Shown here piece by piece: positions 11,023 through 21,248 of a stretch of DNA of 64,000 nucleotides. The position numbers and the translations under genes were made by a program. Source of the stretch: Argentina anserina (lineage: Eukaryota; Streptophyta; Magnoliopsida; Rosales; Rosaceae); assembly GCF_933775445.1 (NCBI RefSeq), contig NC_065876.1:27962001-28026000 (forward strand). The letters run 5' to 3'. Within the stretch, counting starts at the first letter, position 1. Every line of letters starts with the position of its first letter. The notes under the pieces were generated by a model. It was given only the letters and a program-made list of their open reading frames with translations. It ran no database searches and was not told the DNA's origin.

Positions 11023-12755
11023 ATGTCTGCCAAACTATTCTCATTAGAATCTCTTTCTTCTTCCTTCAAAGTCCTTAGTAAGCCAAAGAGCACATCATCT
11101 TTGCAATACAAGTTTCCCAAAGCGCATGCAACCCACTTCAAGTTTCAGAAATACAACTCCCTTGCGTATCAAGTAGGAGAAGTGATGTCGAATACTATAC
11201 TGTTTTTCCAGTTTGAGGGTACATTGTTGAAATCATCTTCACTCTTCCCTTATTTCATGCTTGTGGCCTTTGAAGCTAGTGGCTTCCTTAGAGCTCTTAC
11301 TTTGTTTCTTTTGTACCCTTTTGTTTGTATGGTTGGTGGAAAGCTAGGTCTCAACATAATGGTGTTCATATGTTTCTTTGGTGTTAGAAAGGATAAAATG
11401 AGGATCGGGAATTCTGTGTTGCCCAAATCTTTCTTGGAAGATGTTGGGAGTGAAGGGTTTGATGTGGTGATGAAGTGTGGGAAAAAAGTTGCAGTGAGTG
11501 ACTTGCCTAAAGTCATGGTTGAAGGTTTTCTGAAGGACTATATTGGGGTTGATGCTGTTGTTGCAAGAGAGCTCAAAGTGGCTGGTGGATACTGTATAGG
11601 TTTGATGGAGGAAATGAACACAAAAGGTCTGGAGTCAAATCAGATTCTTGGAGATGAAAAACAAAGCAATAGTCAAACAACACAAACAATTGGTATTTTT
11701 TGCCACAACAAGTTTATCCATCAGCAACTCCTTTCTCAAAATTGCAAGGTAGTCAATTAATCTCATCTCTTCTCTCTTTCTTCCAACAAAAAGATTCATT
11801 TCAAACGGTTTTTTTTTTTTACTTTTACTCATCATGAGGCCATATCATTTTGTTGCAGGATGTCTTCTTGGTTAGTGAAGCTGAGAAGAGAAACTGGAAA
11901 AGCCTTCCAAGGGAGAAATACCCAAAACCATTGATCTTTCATGATGGAAGATTAGCTTTCAGACCAACCCCAATGGCCACCTTGGCCATGTTCACGTGGT
12001 TACCACTAGGATTCTGCATCTACTTCATCAGATTCATAGTTGGCATGTTTCTGCCTCACTGTATTTGCCTTCCAATCTTGGCCTTCACTGGCGCAATTAC
12101 CACAGTTTCAAAACAACCCAGATCCTCAAACACTTCAGCTAATGTTGAAGATCAAGTAAAACCAAGAGGCAGACTTTATGTTTGCAACCACAGAACCTTG
12201 CTTGATCCACTCTATGTTCAAGCAGCTACTGATAAATCTCTCACTGCAGTCACATACAGTATGAGTAAAATCAATGAGATCATTGCTCCCATGAAGACTA
12301 TCAAATTAACAAGGGACAGAGAAAAAGATAGGAATCAAATGGATAAGTTGTTGAGCAAAGGAGACCTTGTAGTTTGCCCAGAAGGCACCACATGCAGAGA
12401 GCCATATTTGTTAAGGTTCAGTCCTCTATTTGCTGAGCTGACTGATGACATTATTCCTGTGGCCGTGGATGTGCAAGCTGACATGTTTTATGGCTCAACT
12501 GCTAGTGGCTTTAAATTCTTGGATCCAATCTTTCACTTGTTAAACCCAAATCCTGTTTATACAGTCAGGATTCTTGAGAAGTTACAAGCATCAGACACAT
12601 GCATGTTTGGTGGAAAGTCGAGGTTTGAAGTTGCCAATCTTGTGCAAAATGAGATAGGCAAAGCTTTGGGATTCAAGTGCACGAGTCTTACAAGAAAAGA
12701 CAAGTATATGATTTTGGCAGGCAATGATGGAAGCATGAAGGAATCAAGGTGTTGA
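11023..12755 (+). CDS. GPAT: Glycerol-3-phosphate acyltransferase, GPAT1/2/3 type
   Basis: Transfers an acyl group to glycerol 3-phosphate, making lysophosphatidic acid for membrane, storage or surface lipids; the plant-specific GPAT family is membrane-bound (ER or mitochondria). Two exons, 11023-11748 and 11859-12755, joined at AAG|GT...AG|GAT in phase 0, give 540 residues, a normal family length. The N-terminal half is a HAD-like domain: motif I region FQFEGTLLK (residues 62-70) lacks the aspartates of an active phosphatase, and the SDLPKVMVEGFLKDY block follows. Hydrophobic segments sit near residues 72-120 and 280-325. The C-terminal acyltransferase domain has NHRTLLD (352-358, the catalytic NHx4D box), TRDR (393-396) and CPEGTT (415-420). 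The dead phosphatase motif points to the GPAT1/2/3 clade rather than the cutin GPAT4/6/8 clade. A poly(A) signal AATAAA follows at 12808-12813. The exact paralogue is not assigned. Confidence 0.95.
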
Positions 12756-13729
12756 TTGACTGGAGAAATATGACAAGCTGGTGGGAAAGCATTTGTATGG
12801 TGTGAAGAATAAAAAAGCAATATCGTTTAATATCATTAGCATCAAGATCAAGTGTAATGTATTTCAATTTGGATTGATTTGCAGACCCATAACTCATGTA
12901 AACAAGATGTTACGCGAGTAATCAAAATGTTCATGTATAATTATATATATTTCAGTTGTATCCTGTATTCTTAAAAATTAGAATTTCATTGAAGGTTGAT
13001 GCGTAGATTTCTAAATATTTGTATACAATCTACAATCGTATTATGTAAAAAAAAAATGAGTGTAAAATGGTAGCACTTTGAATGTTGAATCTTCATCTGT
13101 GTTCAATTGAAGACATATAGTGACATTTAACGCTACATTTCTAAGATTAGATGTACTAGTAAACGAGAACAGTACAAAACAAAGATGATGTATAAGTACT
13201 GTGATTGTGAATACTCAACCTTAATGAGGAAATTTTATTTAAGATGATATGTATGACACTTAACGCTACTTATAAGACTTGATGTGCCATCGATCGATTA
13301 ACAAAACAAACAGGATATATGCAAGTAATCTGAGTGACTATCAATCCCAGTGAATATTGAAGCAATGATGTGCCCATTTGAAGCAAGCATAACCCCAAAT
13401 GAGCAAGCAAAAATTGAAGATGCCTCCATAAAAAAAAATTTAAAAAAAATTCTTGTTCGAGAGGAGAGGGGCTTCTAGTGATCCGACCCTATCAAAGTTC
13501 ATTAATGTTCATGAGTTTCCATCATAAGTTTTGTGACAAGCAAGTGGCTCATTCACAACGTCATATGCAAAGAGACTTCTGGCTTCTATCTAACAATCTA
13601 TATGGCTAAATATGCAACACACAAACATTTCTTCGGTCAACCTCCAGAATTACAGAAACATGGAGAATGTGCAAGTAGCCAATAACGGACCTTAAAAACG
13701 CGAATAATCACTCCATCACTCCAATTTTC
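12756..13729. other. GPAT 3' UTR and intergenic spacer
   Basis: GPAT 3' UTR with AATAAA at 12808-12813, then AT-rich spacer. A weak duplicated stretch (TTAACGCTAC near 13127 and 13258) is present. No gene seen. Confidence 0.5.
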
Positions 13730-15720
13730 GACATATGAATCGCAAAGCTAACTGTTGTAGCCGATGCCATTGTCAATGCTGGTTATCATCCTATTGCTAG
13801 ATTCTCGAATCATTCTCTTCCTTGATCAGCTTGTAATGCCTTGGTTAACTGTCGGTTGTATTAATATCAGTCTAATAATTTTAGCTTCTTGTATAAAACA
13901 AACAAATCCTATAATCAATTTCACCCTCCATCTATATCTCGATCATTGTCAGTTGTAATTACCAGTTTTCATATCTATATTTACTTTCTATCAAGTCACA
14001 AAACTTTGAACCCCCATATAAACAATGCATGTATTCCTCTTCTTATATCAGAAGTACACAGTAAGTCCTCACAACATTCTTGGAACTTACCATTTACGAA
14101 TCTTAGTAGCTCCTTGGTATCAAAATCAATAATCGTAAGAAGCTACTTGCTGCTTCCATCAATTCTTTGGGAATGTCCCCTGGAGAATAACATCAGAGGA
14201 CAGGGTCAGATTGAGTACCAAAAACCAGTGCAAAATGAACAAGAGGCTCTGGATAAGGAAGAGACATCTGAAACAGATAGAAGAGAGAAATAAGCAAGCG
14301 TCAATTGACAGCATTAAGTGAGAAGACTTGTTCAGTAGCATAACAAAAACTTTCTTTATTTAGTTAGAGCAAAGTAAAAACATGATTTCGACAAACTAAA
14401 GCTAGAAGGTGTAGTTTTAAGTCTTAACTCACATTCTCAACATATATAAATATAGGCCTCTATTCAAAAATAAAGAATAAAACAGGCCGAGACTTTTACT
14501 TAAGAAGAACATACCAAAGTTTTGAGTTTAATAAGCGAAAGTATTGTTTTTCATCAGTTAATGCAAAACTGTTCGGGTAACAGCTTGTAAGGAAAACAAT
14601 TCCAGTATGACAAGTATAAATTTAAACCAAATACTAAAGAGCAGCTGTAGCATCTTACCATGGCACGTTATGGTGGTCTTTTTTTTTTGGTCAATACGTT
14701 ATGGTGGTCTAGAGATATAAAATACCTTTTATCTGTTGGATTAAAAGGCTTCATGAGATTGTATGGTGGTAGCTTGTTTCCCCATAAAATACCATTTTGG
14801 ATATCTGAAAGTGAAAATGCAACCCACCAATTACGTATTAGGAGTCTCCAAACAACTTCCTTGGATGTATTCCTCCATCTGGATGACCCTACACCAGTAT
14901 TGCATGGATGTCCATCATATTGTAAAGATTTATAATGAAAGCAAGGTTATCCTCCCTCCGCATATCCTGCAGTTCTACTCTATTGAGCTCCTCTACTGTT
15001 CTCAGATACCTAAAAGGCCAATATCATTACCACAACCTTATATGGCCACATTCACACAAAAAAAGAAAAGGACAAAAAAAGAAGAAGTTAAAGTTCTCTG
15101 TACAGTTGAAAGTTAATTGATAAAAACAAGAACAAAGCTCAGAAAAGTGGTATGAAAACCAAAAAGAGCTACCAAACTCAAACAGTAATAAACTAATAAA
15201 GTACCTAACTAGACGGGTTTAAATTTCTTTCCCGCTCATAAAAAATCAGTTTCCTTCAATAATTATGTGGCTTAAACCCCTAACTCTCGCCGGCGCAAAC
15301 AAAATAGTGAAATTACAGCTCCATCTCAACAAATTTACAGTCTTATGATCAATCATTACAACATTCTCATCCCAAAAACTTCCCTAACATTCATTCAACT
15401 CAACCGAAATTACAAAAACAAAGGTCTACTAGAATTAATGAAAAGCAGAAAGAACCAATAACCTTCACCTTTCCAATACAATAGCATAGAACAAAGGTTA
15501 AATTATCAACATTTGACCAAACACAGTAAAAGCCATAACTGAATATATCATCCATATCTAACACACAAAAGAGAATCAATCACAGAATTAAACATGAGAA
15601 TGCAGGAATCAAGTGAAGATGATTAACAGAGAGCAAACCTGACAGATCTGTAACGGCGGTGTTTCGCTTCGGAGGAAGATCAAAAAGGGGTTGAGAGAAA
15701 GCAGACAGGGCTTGAAAGTG
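13730..15720 (-). pseudogene. DUF547-gene pseudogene (duplication copy C), first three exons missing
   Basis: A decayed second copy of the glutaredoxin-DEP-DUF547 gene at 21249-26211, in the same orientation. The 3' flank (13730-14000) matches 20287-20500. Remnants of the fifth exon (14091-14267) and fourth exon (14659-15009) are recognisable base by base, both with flanking splice-site sequence. The fourth-exon remnant has an inserted segment of about 58 bp with a T-run (about 14668-14725), the fifth has lost about 20 bp, and both frames are broken. Directly after it, 15210-15720 matches the 5' UTR intron and 5' UTR of the intact gene (about 26830-27250). The exons encoding the glutaredoxin and DEP domains are therefore absent: an internal deletion joined intron to leader sequence. 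No functional product is expected. Confidence 0.88.
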
Positions 15721-15736
15721 TAATCAAATGAATAGA

Positions 15737-17443
15737 TCACCTGGACCGCAGGCTACACTCAAATGAAGGATCAATATCCCACTCAAGATCTCCACATGTA
15801 GTTAGAACAGTAGCAAGGATGTAATCATCCAGCTGAAAACCCTCTGCTTGCATTCGATACATGAGCTTCAAAGCTTCTTGACAGTGACCATTCTTTGCAT
15901 AACCCACTATCATAGCCTTCCACGAGACCAGATTCCGTTCCAGCATGCTGTCAAAAACTTGAGAGGCCTCTGTCACATAGCCACATTTTGCATACATGTA
16001 AATCAAAGCGCTCCCCACATATACATTGAAAATGGCCGGCCTTTTAAATGCAGAAGAGTGAACCAATTGCCCGTGCATAACAGTTTCCAAGTTAGCACAT
16101 GCTTTCAGAGCAGATGAATAAGTAAATGCATTGGGTTCCACACCATCCTCCATCATTTCTTTCAATAACTCAATAGTCTCAGACTCATGTCCAAGATGTG
16201 CCCGCCGGAAATGATGGCAGTCCAAGAGACAACATCTCTAAGAGGCATTTGTTGGAGAACCTTTGTGGCAGTAGAATACTCCCCACATTTACAATAGAAC
16301 CACACTAGAGTACTTCCTAGATATAAGTTTGTTTCAACTGAGTTCTTTATCATCTGTGCGTGAACTTCCCTACCCAACAAGGAACACCTTATCAGTCCAC
16401 ATGCTCTGAGGATGCTTACAATGGTCAAGTTGTTGACATGTATGTTTCGCCTCTTCATTAGTTGGAAGAGGCTTATGGCTTCCTCGCTGAGACCCTTCCT
16501 TGCATACCCTGCTATAATAGATGTCCATGTAACTGTGTTCCTGTTCCTCATTCCATCAAACACGTTTCTCGAGTCTTCAATCTCCCCATACTTTGCATAC
16601 ATATCCACAAGCGAAGTGGATACATAAATATCGCTTTTGTATATCTTCTTCATTATAGCACCATGCAACTGCCTTCCAAACCTCAACTGCTTCTCTTCAC
16701 CACAAGCCTTGAGCACACCACACACCGTAAACTCATTTGGAAAAAATCCATCACTTAACATCTGCAAGAACAACGAGAAAGCCTCCTCCCCCTTCCCCTG
16801 TTGTGAACAAGCAGTAATCATAGTTGTCCAGCAAACTACATCCAATTTTGTCATCTGATCAAACGCATGAAAAGCGCTCGACAACTCTCCACATTGCGCG
16901 TACAACTTAACAATCGCACTGTCAACAATCATGTTACTCCACCCACCTTTCACAATCCCTCCATGGATTTGCCTCCCAAGCTCGAAATACAACCTCTTAC
17001 AACACAAATTCAACACGCACACAAACATATTCCCATTTGGCTGAATCCCCTCATCAACAGCCTCACTAAACAACCCCAAAGCTTCATCATCCAACCCAAA
17101 ATTCAAGTACCCATTAACAATAGCAGTCCACGAAACCACATTTCTCACAATCATTCCATCGAACACCTTGCGTGCAAGGATTAGCTTCCCAAAACCCAGA
17201 TACGCACACATCAAATTATTGTAAACATAAGTAACAGGATTACTTATACACCTCAAAATAAGTGCATGAACTCTACTCACGTCCTTTAGACTTCGACATG
17301 ATCGAAGCCAGAGCGCAAGCAAATAAGGTCTTAAGCTCTGGCTCAGTGACTGTGTTTCGGAGAATTTGGCATCTGGGTTTTGTGGGGAGCTCAAATCTGA
17401 AACAGTGTAGGGAGAAGATGGATTTTCAGAATGAGAGGAACGA
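15737..17443 (-). pseudogene. PPR protein gene, frameshifted and lacking its own start, fused to a foreign exon
   Basis: Pentatricopeptide repeat proteins bind organellar RNA. Here at least eight PPR units are visible (for example VVSWTAIVNGYLNFG, LVDMYAKYGEIEDSRNVFDG), intronless as usual for the family, and the overall layout resembles Arabidopsis At4g18520 from memory. Reading on the minus strand from 17443, the frame is open to 16204. One base is then missing at 16202-16203 (within ATTTCCGGCGGGCACATC), and the reading continues in the next frame from GCACATCTTGG to a TGA at 15737-15739. Both frames carry good PPR sequence, so this is a single-base frameshift or a sequencing error. The natural N-terminus and start codon are gone: at 17444 the frame runs straight into exon 4 of an At4g37920-like copy. 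The 3' end abuts the DUF547 pseudogene leader. Probably non-functional as it stands. Confidence 0.88.
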
Positions 17444-19592
17444 AATGTTGAATCAAGTTGATATTTCTCAGCCAAGTTGTCTATCTTCCTACAAGCAGCA
17501 TCAGCAGAAGAAGAATCAACAATATCTTGAAATTTCAACTCTGAAACATTCCGTGCTTCAATGCTATCAGGCGCAGAATCATATGCTTGAACAGCTGCCA
17601 AACACGTATTTCCAATACTTGCCAAAGCTACTCATACCAGAAAGAAACTATATCAGATTTTAAAAGAAGACATATTGGTTAAGATCCTACTAAAGCTTCA
17701 AACATTTACATAACACAAGACTTATACAAAAGCTACTATTTTATTGATTTCAATTCTTGTCGATGGTAATGTAGCAGATATCATGAGACGGTTGGTAGGG
17801 TATGATGTGTCTTTGATATATAACACAACTAAGCTGGATTGATATAATACAATAACATGTTTATGGTCACGTTAAGCATAAAACAGAAAAGCCTAATATT
17901 AGATGATTGTATGCAGCAAGAACATGTCAATGAATGTACGGTGAAATGGCATTGAACTTCTGCAAATTCTACTAATAAAACCAACCTGAAGCTGAGCCGA
18001 TGGAATTGGCCACATACACTGGATTGGATGAGGGCTGTATCATGTTAATAAATTAATTAAATGATACTTAAGCCCATCATATAAGGCACACAATATGTAC
18101 ATCTAAAAATGTTTGGTAAAAGTGTATAACGGAGCGATAACGTATCCTCATGTAGTGAAAAAAATCTCACCTTTTGGCTCTTCTAAATTCTCATAATAGG
18201 ACTCGGAAACTGTGTGAAGATGGACAAAAAATTCTTCTGTGAAATCTATGCGGCGTCCGGCAACTATATCACTAATGTCAGATGGAGCCTCTCTAACAAC
18301 TTTAAGCAGTTCATTGTGTCTTTGCACATCTTCGTCTACCTGTGAAATAGAAGCAGTGAAACATTGTTAATTCTGGAGCACATATCAGAAAAAACTCAAA
18401 CGCATATAAATATCCTTCATCACTAAGACAACCATAAACCACTGAGTTTCCTTGTGTTAGTCATGCAAAGTGAACCATAGATCAGATTCTCCTCATTACA
18501 CAAATCGATCCATAAATTGTAAACATCTGTTTAGTTGTTTTACTCCCAAAAGTTAACTTTACAAGAATAAGGACCAACTATTTTCTCGATTTATATCCAA
18601 TCAAGGAACAAGTAGTTACACCCATGGAGAAATAACTAAAACCATATGTATCTCACTTGCATACTAAACACAGAATAAGCTGAACTCTTTGGGTTACATG
18701 TACAACACATTATACCCAGATGGAAGATGTCAAGGTAATGGATGCGACAGTGTTAATCAAGGTTCATTTGTAATCTTAAAATGTTAGATACCTACCTCTT
18801 CCAATTTCCGACCAAGCCGAAGAATCTTATGCTTCATTCCAGGATCATCCTCAACATCTGCTTGGTTCTGACACCGCTTAAAGAAATGAGGCCTGATTTC
18901 ATCCCATTCCCTACTTGAAGCTAATAATCTTCTCCAGTCAGTTGTAGTGGGCTTATCAACCATGAAAACCTCAATCAGTTCATCGCATATCCGGCTCATT
19001 TTGTGGTCATCCAAGGACCCAACACCACCTTACCCTTCCCCATTTTCACTATTCCCTCCAGCTTCAGAAACAGACAACTCATCCCCACTCGAACAATCAC
19101 CTGGCACTGAAGTTTTATCATCAACAACAGCTGCAACAACTGATAGGCGCCGCAACCTAGCCGGTTTAACTAGTAACTGAAAACCTACAGTTTCATAACA
19201 CCTATCTGTTATATACAATAACTACAGCTCCAAAACAGCAACAACGACCCCAAACCCATCTATATAACAAAGAGTAAATCTCATTTTCACTCCTTAATTC
19301 GGCAAATGAAATACACAGGGTCTTGATAGCATGTTAATAATAGAGACTACAGCAATCAACAAGAGCCCAGAAAGCACAATTACTAGGAAGCACAGAGCAA
19401 ATTAACAATACCCAGTAAGATAAAAATTCAAACTTTAACTAAAGCAAGTAACTTTGGAATGAAAATGGGTGAAAAGTAGATACCTTTGGAGGTTTTAGGG
19501 GACAAGGAGAAGTTTGGGATGAAGGACAGAGAAGAGACGCGGTCGGTGGTGACTGTTTTAGGGGGTTTAAGCGGGAAAGAGCAAACCTCCAT
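17444..19592 (-). pseudogene. At4g37920-like gene, 5' half only (duplication copy C), with nonsense codon and PPR fusion
   Basis: Homologue of the intact gene at 39849-43008, on the opposite strand. Exon 1 (19592-19484) starts ATGGAGGTTTGC and encodes a shortened plastid transit-like leader. Exon 2 (19205-18796) has exactly the same 410-nt length as the intact copy but carries TAA at 19032-19030 in place of the GAA codon after SENGEG. Exon 3 (18339-18171) is open, with one extra codon. Exon 4 starts at 17627 after a good acceptor and matches the intact copy as far as the codons for QLDST (17444). There it switches in frame to PPR sequence, and the last two exons are missing. Splice sites of all four exons are preserved, so a spliced chimeric transcript is possible, but the stop in exon 2 would block translation from the normal start. 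Confidence 0.9.
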
Positions 19593-19754
19593 AGAATATG
19601 CGCCAAACTGATTTTGGTCTCAAAAACAGCAAGTGATAACAGAAACGGTAAAACTAGTGCAACACAAGAGTATGTAGGGGTTTTTGTTATAGACTTATAG
19701 CAATAGAGCAGGAGTTTGTAGGGGTTAGGAGTGTTCATAGCACGTCGAGCGGAT

Positions 19755-19835
19755 GTTGAGATGGCCGAGTTGGTCCAAGGCGCCAGATTAAGGTTCTGGT
19801 CCAAAAGGGCGTAGGTTCAAATCCCACTCTCAACA
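19755..19835 (+). tRNA. tRNA-Leu(AAG)
   Basis: An 81-nt class II tRNA gene. The acceptor stem GTTGAGA (19755-19761) pairs with TCTCAAC (19828-19834). The A box is TGGCCGAGTTGG, the anticodon stem CCAGA/TCTGG encloses the loop TTAAGGT with anticodon AAG, a long variable arm follows, and the B box is GGTTCAAATCC. T-runs from about 19845 can serve as Pol III terminator. It lies about 160 bp upstream of exon 1 of the copy C pseudogene, on the opposite strand. No CCA is encoded, as normal for nuclear tRNA genes. It looks fully functional. Confidence 0.96.
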
Positions 19836-21248
19836 GAGTATCTAATTTTTGTTGTTGTTTTTATCTGTTTTGGAAAATTCTAATATACATAAATATATGT
19901 TACATTCTATATCCACCGGTTAATATTGTTTTGTGAATGAGATTAAAAAAATAATATCTATTATCAACCGTCGGATGTATGATGTATAGTAAATTAACTC
20001 GTGGTTTGATGCAGTTTAACAAGTAGTTTACGGCTGCTAATTCGCTGACCATTTGGATTTTGAGCAAATAACTGCTTGAGTTTGGATATGTCGCCAAAAT
20101 TACTTACACTTGCTTGTGTTACTGGAAATTTGGAAAGGATATGTAGCCATATGCATTGTAGTGTTCATCTAAGTCAGCACGGTTTCGTGAGTGTGCTAGC
20201 AACGATCTGGCTCCAGAAATGTTCAGACGATGTTCCCGAATGAAGCGTGGAACTCTCCCGTCTCTTAAATGATGTTCAGTTTATTTTGCGACATGAATCG
20301 CCAAGCTAACTTTCTATTGCTAAATTGTGGGATCATTCTCTTCCTATCTGCTTGTAATGCCTTAGTTTTTGAAAGTTTGGGTGCCGTTTGTTTTAAACTC
20401 TGCCTTTATCTATCTTGTATCAAAATAATACTCGTCCACGTACATTTCGGTCATTGTCGCAGTTTTAGTTACCAGAATTTCTATAAGGACGGTAAGATAA
20501 GGACGATTCTGCAACAGAAGACCAAACCCAGGGAAAACGTAATATCACCTCGTATCTATTTCATGACGATCTAGCAATTCACGAAAACTCAAAACGAAGG
20601 ACGTTTCCGGAGACTGGACTGAAGTACGAAACCACCAACTCTGATACATGCATCACTAGTAGAATCATTTTCTGTTGTCATGACTTATGAATCCTATCGC
20701 TGCCTGCAAATATATGTTTCCACTGCCTTGTGAGACTTCTCCACTTGAATCCTAAAACTACTCTTCCAATCTCACTTTGCCCGTGAATGCAACATCTTTA
20801 CTTGGCTATACTAAAACTATTCAACTCTAGACACCAATTTTGACATTACTTACTGATTCCTACAAATTGAGGAAGATAACTCAAGACTAAAAATTATTCA
20901 AATACCTCCACTGATCCGCTAGTTCTAAAGCTTTGATTTTGGTTGCCTGAAGCCTGTCATTGGATTCAAATCATGCTGTTGACTTTCATGATACTAGGCT
21001 TGACAACGTAAAGGGCATAAAACTTTAAGTTGATAAACTTAAGAGTTAAGACCAAGACCACCCTAGCATGTTTTCAAAGCCTAAGCCGACCTATGTCTCA
21101 AACATATGAGTTACATCTATGTCTTCACACTACAAATGGGCATATCAATAACTATAGTAGCTCATAACGTCACTCATGCTAATATCTAAAACAAGAGAAC
21201 CTATACAAGCTATATATGGTGCATGAAAGAAAAGCTATTAAACTAATG
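19836..21248. other. Intergenic, with the 3' flank of the DUF547 gene
   Basis: No gene. The part 20280-20500 is the counterpart of 13730-14000 and marks the outer edge of the duplicated DUF547 segment. A 101-codon frame at 20269-20574 lies in it, is not conserved as an open frame in the other copy, and is not called. Confidence 0.5.

Noticed and set aside
16412..17663. Plus-strand frames of 71-133 codons opposite the PPR gene
   Set aside because: Antisense shadows of the PPR repeats.
19439..19804. 121-codon minus-strand frame covering copy C exon 1
   Set aside because: It is in a different frame from the conserved MEVCSFPLKPPK start and overlaps the tRNA gene region.
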